Notes: a model not told the origin generated them from the letters alone. A DNA stretch of 64,000 nt from Combretum micranthum (GCA_024138025.1 JAMXBD010001435.1:62001-126000); one strand, 5' to 3'. Shown: positions 12,683 through 26,300, numbered from the stretch's first letter. Translations and numbers: made by a program.

Positions 12683-13462
12683 TAAGGATGCAATGAAGGC
12701 GGGTTTGGGATGGGTTAGTTGGAATTGGAACCGGAACCTAACTCAAATCTTAATGGATATCCCAAACCCAAGAAAAACCTATGGGGTTCTTTCATCTTCC
12801 CCAAAACCCGACCCCACAAGGTTTAGGGAACCCAATTACCAACTTGATCTACCCCGATAAAGTAGTGATTTTCAATTTTTTTTTAAAAAAAAAAAATTTC
12901 TCAAAATTCTAAGTAGGAGGAAGAAATAAATTATAGCTTTTAAGATTTCACAAGAATTGTCCCCTATAAACAAAAATGAAATTTAAAAATTTTTACAATC
13001 CTTAAATTATGCTACTGTAATACATATATATTATTCTCTATATATAGTATGAAGTATTTATTGCGTATAATTGAAATTTAAAGATGTCGAGAAGATTGGA
13101 TCTTGTTTATGGTAGAGGCAGCATTGGATTGACGGGTCTGGTTTCTTAGGAGGTTTATTGTAGCGGTTGTCACTTCAAAACTAAGCAGATAATCAATAAA
13201 TTATAAAAATTGAAAATTTCAGGCTCGTCCTCTTCCATACAAGCCATTGTTTTTTTTTTTTAACATTTTATTTTATATTTATATCGAGTTAGGTTTTCCC
13301 ATTAGATTACATGTATAACACGAAAACCACCTTGACAACGTATCAGGTTTTAATTTTATGCCCAAAACCCACCCTAAAACACTATGAGATTAGACCCTAT
13401 AAAGCTTTTAGTGGGTTCGGCGGGTTGGATACCTTATAACGTCCTGTCCGATTGCATCCTTA
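12683..13462. mobile_element. hAT-type MITE inside LTR
   Basis: The terminal inverted repeats are TAAGGATGCAAT at the left and ATTGCATCCTTA at the right, and the similarity continues inward as G/C-rich GGCGGG-like sequence. The flanking LTR sequence is continuous with the sibling copy near 10340-10365, which lacks the 780 bp. An 8-bp duplication (GATGATAG / GTTGACTA) is only half conserved, so the superfamily rests on the ends. Confidence 0.65.
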
Positions 13463-14466
13463 GTTGACTACCTAATGGTAACCTTTATCAGATTCATCGG
13501 ACATAACAAAGTATTACCATTGTATCAAAATATTAATATGTAACATATATACTATGCTAATGCAGGTTATGCTATCATACTATGCATGTTCATTTCACTT
13601 AAGGATCGATTAAAATTTATACTGGATAATTTAATGACCTTACAATGTTTAAACACTCATCAATAGACATTACACCACAATATCAAGCAAATGGTTATCA
13701 CTTCTAATATTAAAGTTTTTCTTTTATCTAAACACCATACAATATGCATTGTTCGCATCCCCATACACAACCAATTATATTTATACTAATACGTTTGCAA
13801 CCATATTATAAGCACAAACAATATGGTAAGGTCGATGTTACTTACCTGTCATCTTAGCTAAGTCGTAGTAATCTTTTAAAATCTCAAAAGATTGCTCGGT
13901 TTCTCCTATGAAAAAGAATAATAATAATGGATTATCTTTCTTAATATATAATTTATTAAATTTTAATATTCAACTCACTCTTAGTTCATTGCTTTACATT
14001 TGGTTGAAACATAGACTTATATTTATTTTCATTTGTGTTTCTCTTGATCTTATTTTTAGTATATATCTTTTATTAATATGATTATATTACTTATAATTTC
14101 CATGTTTTATACTAATATACAATAGATATCTTTAATATCTTGTATATGCTAAAAGTCATACTTATACACCTATCGTATATCAAATCCATATTAAACATTC
14201 ATTTTTACAACTTTTTTAATCAGATGCTAGTAGGAATCCCACCATGGCTGCGATAACACCGTCATATTAAGATACGAATAGTTCTTCATTGTTTATCAAA
14301 TTATTTCTTTTTCTTCATTTATAGTCTTTTATTATAGAAACATCATTACTCTTTATCACTCATATAAGTATTTTAAGAAATTATCAACTATATAAAAAAC
14401 TAGTTTTAAAAAACATATATTTGAAACAATATATTTCCTTTATTATTCATGGTTTAACCTAATGTT

Positions 14467-14867
14467 GTTAGAATCGCACTGAGGTTTGTCCCGAACAAGC
14501 TAAGGGGTCAGGAGTCGAATTGGGTTCAACTGGGGTCATGAAAAAGTAAAAATATAAGGAATAATTTAATAATGAAAGACCAATATATATGGCATCACTC
14601 TATGAAATCTATATTTGGATCAAATTCATCAACTAATTATTAAATAATATGTTATAATGATTATATTTTATAAATTTATAATAAAGTATGAATAAATATT
14701 TAAATTTGTAGTTTTTTATTTTTATTTTTTTGGTCTGGGTTAACTGGTTTCAATTGCCCGAGTTTCCCAGTTCAACCCAATTTAACCGGGTCTATCCAAA
14801 TCTCGCTAATTCAATGCAAAAACGAGTCTTAGGCGAGACTCGGCCCGACATTAGTGTCGATTGTTAC
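14467..14867. mobile_element. MITE with long imperfect terminal inverted repeats
   Basis: Left GTTAGAATCGCACTGAGG and the reverse complement of the right end, GTAACAATCGACACTAATG, match imperfectly. The match continues inward through GTC-CGAACAAGC-TAAG and GTCGAATTGGGTTCAACTGG. It sits at the point where the type D LTR breaks off. Sequence at 18523-18549, ending GGTTTTGACAAC, could instead be its true right end, displaced by the type E LTR. Confidence 0.45.
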
Positions 14868-17800
14868 GCTCCAAAGGGTACTCTAAACGTAACAGTTCGC
14901 CGCATGCAATACTAGACTTAAAAATCACTACCACAGTCATTCAGAAGTCTTGTATTAGATATAAGGCATTTCCTTACGACAATAAAATACTTGCGCAATT
15001 GGAGATAGATAGTTTAATTTGATAGAAATAGCATCAAAATATAAACCACAGATATTCAGGATCATTTACAAAATCTAAAGGGCATTTCCTTGCAAAAGAA
15101 TATTAAGTCTAGGTAATAGTTTTTGACATCAACCCGAGCGTTAAAGTTTCCTATGGAAGTCTATACAAAAGCTAAACGTAAACTTCTAGGAGAAACTCCT
15201 ATTCCTACTTTATCTGAGTTGGTCAATTCTTGGGACGAAACCACAGATATGGAAACTGCAATAAAAAGAGCTGTGGGGCTATAAGCTATGCTAGCTTAGT
15301 GAGCAAATACTTCTATAATATATGTATCCAACAATTTCATACAATTAAGTTGATTTAAGCATCATATGAAATGCAGCAACAACATGAGCATACAAGACAT
15401 ATGATCAACTAAAAATCATATGTTGAATGGATTTACACCCTCCACCAGGGTTAACGGATTACTGAATTCTGCGGTACTACTTTGAATATACTGTTCCGTT
15501 TTATGGCTCACGGGCAATCTATTTTATTTATACGTTTATGGATCATGGATAACCAACCATAATTAAATGCACCATCCCTAATGTGAAGTGATTATGTCCA
15601 TATTGTTTATTAATCTAAGTAATCATTATATAATTTAATGGGTAACCAAACAATTCGTAAACAATCATAATCATGGCATATGAACATACTTCGATTAAGC
15701 ACTTGGCTTCGATATACTTAGCTCATTTTCTCAATACATCAAGGAAGCATACATAATCCCATAATTTACCATCATGCATTTCCAGTTTTATTTTTGCCTA
15801 TCACTTTAATGCATCTACAATTTACAAGCACAGTCAAGAAATCGTCAATAGGAAGTATGACTCACTTGGCCATGAACACTGGTCTCTATTCGTAATAATC
15901 CGGGGTAAGGAATTCTTCGATTCAAAATCACCTATATGAAAGAAATATCTAAATGAATATTTCAAACCATAACCAATGGCAACTTATCAAGCAAATCTTT
16001 GAAGTTTGTAATTTTCGTAACTAGTGAAAATTTCAACTTAAAATGGCCATAATTTGATCATTTTAACTTAGAATTTCGTAAAATAGTAGTCGATTTCTAT
16101 CTATTTCAAAAGATATATCTAATTCTAATGTTATTCCTAAGTTTTGAAAACTTTTGGGTCTTGAAAAGCTCAGATCAGTAGCTAAAAATATGTTTATGAA
16201 ATTGTTTTGTGAAAACTTATATTGTTCCTACCATGTATATTAAGTGTACATGCAATATCAACAAACTATTATCATGAATGAAATGCTATGAGCTATCTAT
16301 ATGTATGTTCTTGATGATATTTGGTTAAAAAGAATTTTTAGAAAACTTTTACTTTGCGAAAATTTCAAGAATACTTGATTTAGAAAAACTAGTTTTGTTT
16401 CTTGAAAAATCATCTTTATTTTTACTAAAATAAAGCCTTGATGACCTATATACCTAATACCCTCATTATTTTGAGAAATTTATTCATTTTGGAGTTGGAA
16501 ATTTGATGTTTAAATAGGGGTCTTACCTAATTATAAATTTTACAAAAATTATAGGGAATGAAAATAGTGTTTGATTTATGTTTTGAAACGTTTCCTTTGT
16601 TTTAGAAACATCCTTGATAAAATCAATTTTTTTTGCTATAATTAAGCCCTTACTATACCTATTCCAGGAGGCTTTCATTTCTCCATTAAAATCCTCATTT
16701 TGGAATTTGAAAATAGTTGTTTAAATATGGGTCATTTCTAAATCCGAATTTTATGATTTGTGTTTGAGATTATTTCTTGGGTAAAACTTATTTGATCTTT
16801 CTAAAATTAAGTCCTAATCAAACCTACTCCTTAAGGCTTCCATTTCCTTAATAAAATTCTTATTTTTGGGTTGAAAAATAAGTGTTTACATATAAACTCC
16901 TCCTAGTTCCAAATTTTATGTCCTTATTGGTGTTGAGACAAGGTTTTAACTTAACTTTTGTAAATTTTTCTTATTTTGGAAATATCTCTTAGTAAAACTA
17001 GAATTAACTCATCAAAATCATTCCTTTATGATACCTATTCCATAATCCATTCATATTTAATATAAAATCTTCATTTTGGAGTTGGAAAATAGGTTTCAAA
17101 ATGGGTGTCTATTTCCATCCAAATTTCAAACAATATTTTTGATGGAAACACAAATAGATCTTGAGCTTTTGGTAACATCCTTATTAATAACATCATATCA
17201 CGAATCTTTATTCACATAAAACAAAAATTTTTATGGCATTTATATACTTAAAACAAAATAGATATATGATGACATTGATGTTATAGATGCAAATGCAAGA
17301 TTGGAAGTCTTAAATCACATTCAAGGCTTCCCGAGACTGAAGGACTAGTCTCAAAAGTTAGATTAGTATGATGATGTTGTTATATTCATGAAATGCAAGA
17401 TAAAACATTATGATGATGAAGTTAGTAGCAAGATATATCAGCAAAATATCAACAAGAATATATATAGCAAGAATATATCAAAATAATAACTTAAAACAAG
17501 AGATCCATAACATTGTGATGGCATGAACATCATGTTCAAGTATTTCCTCATCTCTTGCATAAAGCTCATAGGGATTTTGGTGGAACCACACATGTATGAT
17601 CTTACCATTACATATTTTATTTATGGTAGAGTTTAGATCTATTACTTATGGAGTGGTTTGAATAAGAAAACTTGAAGAAACAAATTTTGTATGCCTGTAT
17701 GTGGGTGGGGGATGGAGGGGAGCTCACAGTAACTAGAGGGGGAAAGAGAGTGGAGAGAAAAAATTTTGCAAGAGTTTTGTTTAGTGAAAAAAGAGAGAAA

Positions 17801-18522
17801 GTGAAAAGTGATAGCATAAAAGGGTATTTATAAAAAAAATGGATTAAGGTTTACTTTAATTAATAAAAGAAAATAAAAAAAAATTTGAGAGGGAGTGTGT
17901 ATGGAAGGAGGCATTGGTTTTGAAGGATAGGGAGAGAAAGAGAGAGGTTTTGTGTTGTGTTGTGTAAGTTTTATATTAAATTAAGTAATTTAAGTAACAA
18001 AAGTTGTATTGGAAAAGTAAATTGTAAGAAATATGATGTAAAGATGTAAGAATAAGCTATGGTTGGTTGTACTTGGTGAATAGTAATGATTAGAAACAAA
18101 AAGTAGATTAGACAATTAAATTACTGGTAGTAATGAAAATACGATAAAAGGACTATAACTGTAATTTTTTTAAATTGAAAAATTCTTATAATTATATTTT
18201 TGAATTCCTTATTAAATTTTGGTTCTAAAGTGTCCTATGGAATATTTTTCTATTTTTGAATACCGTGGACCGATTTTTTGAAAACAGATCCCGATTGAGT
18301 TTGAAACGGATGAATTTTTCTAAAATCTGATCTTTTCATGTTTCGGTGTATTATTTAGGATTATATTCTAAAGCTAACTCATTTTTATTGTACTAAGGTT
18401 TCGTTCTCGGTATTGCCGGACTTAGGGTTCCTAGGTTCCAAACTAGCCCAAGAATTCTTTTTAGGGTTTCGGTTTCTGGTTCCAAAACCAAGCTTGGTTT
18501 GCTAAGAAAACGGGGGATTACA
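14862..18522 (-). repeat. Long LTR copy, type E (3.66 kb), probable solo LTR
   Basis: The left end TGTTACGCTCC and the right end GGGGGATTACA form the short inverted LTR termini. The body is homologous to the type A copy at 5904-9598. It interrupts the type D copy, whose sequence resumes at about 18551. No internal retrotransposon region is present, so this looks like a solo LTR. A target duplication was not convincingly found. Confidence 0.6.
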
Positions 18523-18976
18523 TTGGTTCTAGTTGAATCGGCCGGTCCGAGCCGGTTTTGACAACAATGGTGTAATTATATTATCTCTAAGTCAGTTATA
18601 CCTATATTAATTTAACTTAACTAAGTTAATTAGAATATCAAGTTGAGCTTAGATCTATTAACTAATTTATTTTATATCTAAGATTCATATTAACTTAGGT
18701 CTATTAATGTACCTTTGTATAAACAAAACTTAATTTAATCAAGTTGGTTAAACTTAATAGATCTAATTCATTTTAACTCATTAAGTTTCATTAAGCCTTT
18801 TTGAACTTAAGATTATTAACTAAGTTTATTTTATCCTTAGAAACTATGTTAACACAAATTAATTACTAAACTTTTTAATTCACTTAACTCATTCTTATTT
18901 ATACAAATACCAACATATCATATTATCTATCATCTATCTATTTTATTCATCTTACACACACACACAAAAGGGAGGT

Positions 18977-18996
18977 TTAATCACGCCCGTGATTAA
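18977..18996. repeat. Perfect hairpin in type D LTR
   Basis: TTAATCAC and GTGATTAA flank the loop GCCC, an 8-bp perfect stem. A more degraded ATCACG-CT-CATGAT copy follows at about 19031. It is the counterpart of the clusters at 11140 and 50060 in sibling LTRs. Confidence 0.75.
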
Positions 18997-19599
18997 GAAA
19001 GGAAAAGTGACCGGAGGTGATCACAAGTTGAATCACGCTCATGATTGCCCAATATTTTCTAACCTAAGCCTTCTAAGGGATGTGTCATGCCATTGATTGA
19101 CAAGGCGTCAATTATTGTGATTTCCCTTGTTTCTTTTTCCCACTTTAGCTACATCTTTACATCATACTTCAACAAAAAAACCATAAAAAGTAGTATGCCC
19201 ATCCATAATCATAATTTATAATATCTATATACATATTATTACTTTATATTTTATCAAATCATCTCATTAATTATTTAGCCTATTCATGAACAAACATATG
19301 CCTAGTTTTGAAATACAAGTCCATATATTACTAATCTACCAAATTTATCAAAAACCCTATTCATATCTAGCATTAATTCATCATTTACATACCTACCCAA
19401 CAATTACAATAAGAAAACAACTTAAATTACATGTTTGGCAAACTTATCTAACTTGATTTTTGCTACTACTCCTCCTCTTAAGTTGATGTGCTTCTTCGTG
19501 CATGTTCTACGTCTTCTAATCTTGTTTTTCATCTATTTCTCCTTATGGTCTTTTTGAAATTGAGAATTAGGATTAGGTTTTGAGAGAAAAAGAAGAGAA

Positions 19600-19700
19600 A
19601 TGAAGAAGAAGAAGAGAAAGGGAAAGAGAGAAGAAAAAGAGGGAAAGAAACTGGTCAACAAAAGAAAAAGAAAGAAAGAAGAAAAGGAAGAAAAAGATAA
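19600..19700 (+). repeat. Purine-rich (GAA)n-like tract in LTR
   Basis: Degenerate AAG/GAA tract. An equivalent tract occurs at 50830-50900 in the sibling LTR, and as pyrimidines at 39820-39920 and 45280-45375 in the opposite-orientation LTRs. It creates a lysine/glutamate-rich open frame that is not a gene. Confidence 0.7.
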
Positions 19701-20410
19701 AGTCAAAATCTTAAAAGATATTACAGGTAGGGCTTTGGGTTTAACTTTTCAGATCATTATCTTAAGTATTGAAAATAATTAGAAAGTAATTTGAGGATCT
19801 ATGGAATAAAAATTAATAACTTTATTCAAAAGTCTAGTTTATGAGTCTAATTTATAAGAAATTAATATTTAATTTGAGTTTAGACATAATAACTGATATT
19901 TTTAAACAAGCAAATGAACTCAAAATTTATGGGAATTAAGAAAATAGGATTTAAGTTAAAATGGCTAAATTAGAACATTATATAAATTTAAGTAATTGAA
20001 CTTGAGTAATTTGGGTCATTTATAAATTGAAAGAAAAAAAGGGTTCAAGTTGACGATTGCAAAGGTTTAATAATTCAATTCATGAAATAAACTAAAGCTT
20101 AGGGTTTAAAAAGTTTACTAAATATTTAAATTGAAATTTTCAATGATTTAGAGATTTGAAATTAAAAGAAAAGAAGTTTTGTTTGAGAATTACAAAAAAT
20201 GATAAGATTTGATTTGTTGAAAAAGATTGCTAAAGCGAATAAGCTAATTAAAGGGGATATTTGAAATCTCAAATTTCGATTAATCTATTTACTAGTTTGA
20301 TTATGTCAAATTAGCTAGTCCTATTCTATTATTCATTTTACTTAATTTGATTAAATTATTTAAGTTCAGTTTCTACTTTGGTAATTTTTATATTAAGTTT
20401 TGGTATGACA

Positions 20411-21879
20411 TTTTATTTCTAAAGAAATTTTGAATTATTTTTCAGGTGTACATATTATTAAGTTTATTTGTTGCATGTATTGTGTTACATTGTTTCACTT
20501 TATGTTTCTTACTAGTTTCATTTTCATGAAACGTATTGAGAATTGTTATTGTTTAAATTTAGTATCTCTTCTTTATAATCATTTATTTATTCATCATTTA
20601 TATCTTATTTTCGTAATTTGAAAATTTTTTAATATTTCTTTAACTTTATATGACTAATATTTCGTGTAATATTTTATATATAAAATAGCAAGATTGGTTT
20701 AGTGATTTCAATCTTTCACTTATTTAATTTGAAAAGACTTGGATTTAGCAAGGACAACAAACAACTGATGACTCAATTTAACTCTTTTCTTAGATGACAC
20801 ATGATGACATGATACTAACTCACACAATACGACAACTCAACAAATAAAGGTTGTAGGTTCGCTTTTCCATTCTTGTGTGTATATATATGATAACGTGCAT
20901 AAGAAACATATAGTTCTCATATTCCTTTAATTATCAAAGACGTGATATTTTTAACTTTTATTAGTACCATCATTTTGTTAAAGTTGTAATTAAGATATCT
21001 CATTTTTGTCATTTATGTATGTATCAAATTTAGCATCTTATATTTGAAGGTTACTGCATGTATCTCAAAATTTTATTAATGACAATTTTAACTTTTAAAC
21101 AATAATTAAACTGTTCATATTTTTAATATTCTTAAATCATGAAAAATCAGGAGTGATCTTTGCGACTGTTGTCACATTATCTACTTGGTTATTATGATGA
21201 AGTTGTATAAATTAGGATGTTTAAAATTACTGTTGCATGATAGATGGAAGAATGATATGATTAGTGGTTTAGCTCCATTATTAATGAACTAGATGATGTC
21301 GGGGATCATTTTTTTTTTAGTGGAGCATGTAGTCTTTGCAATTGTTAAGTGCTTTTTTTTAGTGAATCTTAGGTCTTTGGTTTAGGGTGTCATGAGTGGA
21401 TATTTTGATGTCTAGCTAAGGATCGTAGCAATGGAGAAGCAAAGGCCATCTGAGGACATTTGGCTAGGGATTTTGCTTACTAGAAAATCTAGATATTTAT
21501 GGTCATTATTATTCCCAACCCAAGGTTAGGGGAAGAGAGGAAGGGGGATTAGGTTATACTCTAGACTTTAAGTTGGTTATCGAAAGACATGTGTGATATT
21601 TGCATTGCATGGAATTGCTTAAGCATGGTATAATGTGTGATAACTTGTTTAACCTAAATTGTGTACGTTGTAATAAGAATGCTGATAACTCCCACTTCCC
21701 TAAGCCATGTGTGTGTGCTCATCCCTTAATAGATTTCTTTTGCGAATGATACTAAAGACACAAGATAGGCTAAGATTTTGTGTTAATGAGAGCCACTATT
21801 TTCTTCAAGAATGATATCATTTTGTGACCTTGATGTAATATATGTAATATCTTAATCATAGATAGGTCTCACCTTTAGC
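20411..21879. other. Intergenic, no gene seen
   Basis: AT-rich sequence between the LTR nest and the next MITE. Open frames here are short and show no recognisable motif. Confidence 0.6.
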
Positions 21880-22823
21880 TAGGGATGGAAAAAAAAAAAA
21901 AAGTCAATTGAACTAAATCAATCCATAATCAAACCGAAAATATGGTTTTTAAAACAATTTGCTTTAGAAAATTCTCAATTCGAACCAATTTTGTAAATTT
22001 ATGGTTGGTTTGAAGGGTAAGCCGAATCAATCCATAAAACCAAACCAAACTGTTTTGGACAAATATATAAATATTTTACTTATAATTATAAATTTTATTA
22101 TGATGATTAATTAAAGGTCATATATATATTTTTATGATTTTGTTATGATATTTACTACAAGATGAATATTGGTTAATAATAACTTGTTCTTCTTTTTTTT
22201 TTTTTCTAAATTTTCTTTTGGGTTTAAGAGATATATATGTATATATATATTTTGGTAACTTAATGTTGTATTTTATTAATCGTTTGAACTCTATGGTGTA
22301 TGTATTTTGTTATGTTGTATATATTTTAATGTATTAATTTTTCATTTTGTATTTTGTTAGCAAATTACTTTTATTCATAAATGACTTTTGTTGGCACATT
22401 TGTATTTTAGCTAAATATGTTAGTACATAGTTGACTGGATGATTTTTTAGAGGACTATAACATATATTTTACTATGTATTAGTGAGTGAGTATACTATGT
22501 TAGTGACTAAATGATTTTGTGAAGGATTATAGATTATGAATGTGATATAAATTACTTTATTAAGATTTACAATATGAACTTTATAAAGTGATTTCAATCT
22601 TTGAATATAAGCACAAATGTAAAACATTAGAACTAAGTATTTTTATTATAATTTTAATTTAATCTGTAGTCCGAACCAAACCAAATTGTTATTTAGTGGT
22701 TTAAAAAACTTTTATTCCAAACTTATATAATGGTTTGGTTTAGAAAGAGGGAAAAAAACCATAAATCATGACTTAGTTCGATTTTAGTGAAAACCGGACC
22801 AAACTAATCCATGGCCACTCCTA
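21880..22823. mobile_element. hAT-like non-autonomous element (0.94 kb)
   Basis: The ends are TAGGGATGG and, reversed, TAGGAGTGGCCATGG. Both subterminal regions carry repeated AACCGAA/CCAAACCAAA-type motifs in opposite orientation (about 21925-22050 and 22670-22800), as in many plant hAT MITEs. No transposase frame is visible. A target duplication is not clear. Confidence 0.55.
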
Positions 22824-23569
22824 AGCAACTCAAATAAAAATAATAATAATAGTAACAATAAATCTCCATTTGTTTCTTGAATCTTAGAGTTGTTTTATTA
22901 CTGACCCTTTTTCTATTTAGTAGGGGATTATGATATTTAGTGGTCACGTGGGACCGTGGAATATTGAATTCTTTGGTAATATATATAATATGTAATCAAA
23001 AGTAATTTAACTGGGTGTAATAATTAAATATTTTAATAGTTTTGAAACCTTTATATGAAAGACAATTATAATGTTATGGAAGGATATATGTTAGTCAATT
23101 CTACCAAACCCCCTTTAGGGGTGTGACATCTAGATGTCTCTCCACGTGGTAAATCATAAGAAACCATAGAGGTTTTGGAGAGCAAACAATGCCATTGGAC
23201 CTTTCAAAAGTTATTTTCTCCAGTCATATATATATGTATATATATATATATATATTCCTTTTCTGGGGTGACAATTTCTTATTGTGAAATGTAATAAATA
23301 AGTCGATGATAATGATGAAGTTAACGAATAGAAGACATTCTTATCTCAAAATCAGAATGAACTGCTTACTAGTTTCAAGAACAAAATTGAATAACTTGGG
23401 AATATTATCCAAATTTCCTATAAAATGAAAAATTGGCAGGAATATATAAATCGTGTCGAGGACTCTTCTCTTTCTATCACCGCCTGCATTTCTTGCTTTT
23501 CCATTACTCTGATCAGCATCATACTAATTAGATATGATGTTACACTTAAACTGCCCAAAGAATCGTATG
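22824..23569. other. Intergenic, downstream of the KANADI gene
   Basis: Two CACGTG cores (near 22944 and 23142), a palindrome ACATCTAGATGT near 23126 and a (TA)n run near 23226-23256 are visible. The open frame at 23425-23634 has no recognisable domain and overlaps a MITE end. Confidence 0.5.
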
Positions 23570-23945
23570 GCTATGTTTGGCAAAATATTTCAAATTTAGC
23601 ATTTTTTTTTATCCTCTTTGCCAGCAAAATTTAGAAACATAAGTAAAAACACAGGGGAGGAAAGGGGAAAAAAAATAAATAAAACCCTTAAAGATACAAG
23701 AATAGAAAAATATGACAACATTGGAGAGTAAAAATTGCAAATGATTATAAAATTATTTCAAATGCTTTATGCTAACCAATACTAGCATTAGGCATTTGAG
23801 ATAATTTATGTTATCACTCTCCCATTTTTCAAATACATATTCATTCGTTTATATCTACTTATTTTACTAATATTCTTTTTTTTTTATACATATATAAATG
23901 AAGAGCATTTCAATGCTATATTTAAAATCTATTGCCAAACATAGC
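23570..23945. mobile_element. Small MITE at the 3' end of the KANADI gene
   Basis: GCTATGTTTGGCAA at the left and its inverse TTGCCAAACATAGC at the right are perfect 14-base ends. Similarity runs on for about 20 bases (a CAAATTTAGCATT-like segment). The GCTATGTTTGGCAA type of end is common in plant hAT MITEs. The right end is 105 bp from the KANADI stop codon, so the element probably lies in or just beyond the 3' UTR. Confidence 0.7.
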
Positions 23946-24050
23946 TGATAAAGCAAAAGTATACCCTCGTCCAAAGGCTGCCTCTTTTTAGTTTTTTCAT
24001 TTTGCACCAATACTGCAATAATTCATTTGTCATGTTCATTTCTGAGCCAG

Positions 24051-24131
24051 TCAGGGTCTTCCCAATGTAAACTCGAGATTTGGGTTCACGCACTCGATGG
24101 TAGAATCTACGTACTTTGAAGAATTGGAATT
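24051..24131 (-). CDS. KAN1: KAN1 coding exon 6 with stop
   Basis: 81 bases starting NSNSSKYVD and ending NPNLEFTLGRP then TGA. The acceptor is GTTACAG|AATT, phase 0, matching exon 5. LEFTLGR is the hallmark KANADI C-terminus. Related proteins continue with DW; here that would need one C fewer in the CCC before the stop. Confidence 0.88.
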   Translation of the reverse strand, partial: NSNSSKYVDSTIECVNPNLEFTLGRP

Positions 24132-26265
24132 CTGTAACGTATAAAATGAAGTCTAATGAGATTATTGCCTTCAAAATGATAATGATAAAGGAATCAAGAG
24201 AGAAAAACATAGAGGATTGATTCAATAATGTATAACATTGAAACATACATTATTCCAAAGTTTGGTACTTGTCTCAGCTAGCAAATAACAAATCATAATG
24301 TCATATTTTGAATAGCATAAACTACCAAAGTTATCATATGATGGACTAACCTAGTTAAGAATGTTTACACAAGTGAATGGAAAGTGCATTGCGAATTAGA
24401 CTATGCGTTGGTAATTTTATATCAAAGTAAAAGATCCTCGATCTTATTTTGCATATAACATAGATGATATGATGGATATATTACAAACATATTATGTTTA
24501 TTCTATGTTAATTTAAGCCCTCTATCTTTAAAATTGTACGCAAAATGGTCTTTTGGCCTCACACAACCAACTTGCTCTTTGAGAATCAATGAAAAAGTTT
24601 TTCTAGTATTTTCTGAATTATTTTATTGAAAAGAAAAATAATAAAATAAGATTTAACTCACTTTTTGGAGATTTGGTTTGAAGCGTACCATTTTAAAGAT
24701 AATAGGTGTTTTTGGCCAATAAAGATAATAAGTTGAAGTGCATAATTTAAAAGATAAAAGATCCAAATATAAGAAAAATAAGGGGGGTTATTCACTATCC
24801 GTCCCTAATATAACACTAATACAATTCTTAGTCTTAGCATCTATAAAGGTTAAGCCTTGTAACCTAAAATAGGAGAAATATTCTATTTTTACTAATACGT
24901 CCTGTGAATTGATTAATAATGTATAAGTAATGCTAAATCTTTTAATGCAAATAGTTTAATAAAAAACTATACTAACACTTAATTAAGAAAAATTTGTACT
25001 TACCTTTACTAAACCCGAAAACGTACATGTAAAATACACATAGAAATGAGGTGATTGCATTTAATTTTATCGAAAACCCATGGAAGAATTGACCTGACAT
25101 AATATATGTTTTAGTTTTCATCAGTTGGGGGAGAGGGAATTTGAACGTGGTCTAATACACTAGGAAGACCAGTGTTAATACCTTAGTTATAATAAGATCA
25201 TTTTCAATATTTGATTTTTCTCGATGGGATCTCACATTACATACATACGAAAAAGTAATTAATTTCTTCAGTTTACATAACGATATAAATTTCATTTTCT
25301 TTGCGATCAAAATATTAACTTTTATGTATTATCAATTAAAATATTCTAGCCAAAAAAGAACGAATAAAATTGTCATTTCGTGATGTTAGAATAATGGGAA
25401 AAAAGACTAAACTTATTTAAAGAAGCGACTATCCTTCATTACATAAAAGCTAATATTTTTTATTGCAAAAAGAATTAAAAAATTAATTTTTTGTTATGTT
25501 AAATTAAGGAAACTAAAATATATACAAACTATAAAACCTGACTAAACTTTGCTTAAAATAGGTTAGGCAGATAAAAAACAAAAGCAAAACAGATAAAATA
25601 ATAATAATAATAATAAATAAACACCCAACACGGATGGAACAGCCTCCCAACTGCATAATGATCTGGGTAATAATCCACCTCATCGCAGGTCTGTTAAGTA
25701 GATTTAATATGGGTGGAGGCCTGCTTGACCTAACGTGACCAGAAACTTACGTACGGTGTTTTAGTCGTAAAATAGTAATTGAGACGACATGAAATAGCAC
25801 TTCCCAGAAAAAGGTTCGTTGGGGAATATTTATGAATCTGTTTGATAATAAAACTTATCACCTGCGTGACAACTAACTTAATTACGACATTCTTGCATTT
25901 ACTTGGCACTGGGGCAATAATAATTGCCTGTTACGTTATTGGTTGGAAAGATGGTGATAGAAGCTGCTAAATATAAGTCACTTCTAAGTTGTAACCATAT
26001 TAAGGAATCACATGTTTTATTAGGAACCAGAACCATTGAAATTGATGATAGCGAGACAAGCCTTTCTAATTAATTTACAGGAATACCTCGAGATGGTGAT
26101 GATGATGATGAAGATGATCGGCTTTATTTTGTCGAGATTGAAATGATGATGATGATCCCAGTCCGTTAGGGGACATACAATTTGATTGTGTCCAAGCCTC
26201 CCTGCCACTGGAATCAGTAAACAAAAATTGAATTAAAAAAAGAAAGAAAAGAAACGTGGTATGTT

Positions 26266-26300
<35 letters not shown>

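Larger units (their letters stand above)
12333..20410 (-). repeat. Long LTR copy, type D, interrupted by MITEs and another LTR
   Basis: LTR-derived sequence runs at 12333-14466 and resumes at about 18551-20410. It ends in GGTATGACA. The order of blocks matches the solo LTR at 37387-51530, for example AACAATATA-TCC-TTTATTATTCATGGTTTA near 14427 and 38672, and the GAAGAAGAAG purine tract near 19590 and 50830. The left roughly 0.5 kb is missing, as expected if the copy ending at 12332 inserted into it. Orientation is opposite to the LTR retrotransposon at 39184-49879. The CDS-like frames inside are spurious. Confidence 0.65.

Noticed and set aside
12651..12860. 69-codon open frame with proline-rich end
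   Set aside because: Starts in LTR sequence and runs across the end of the MITE at 12683, so it is an accidental fusion.
14730..14915. 61-codon open frame
   Set aside because: Runs across the MITE right end into the type E LTR.
19600..19782. Lysine/glutamate-rich frame resembling a nuclear protein tail
   Set aside because: Produced by the GAA-type purine tract found at the same place in sibling LTRs.
23929..24246. 105-codon minus-strand frame over KAN1 exon 6
   Set aside because: Wrong frame; the LEFTLGRP frame fits the exon 5 phase and the family motif.
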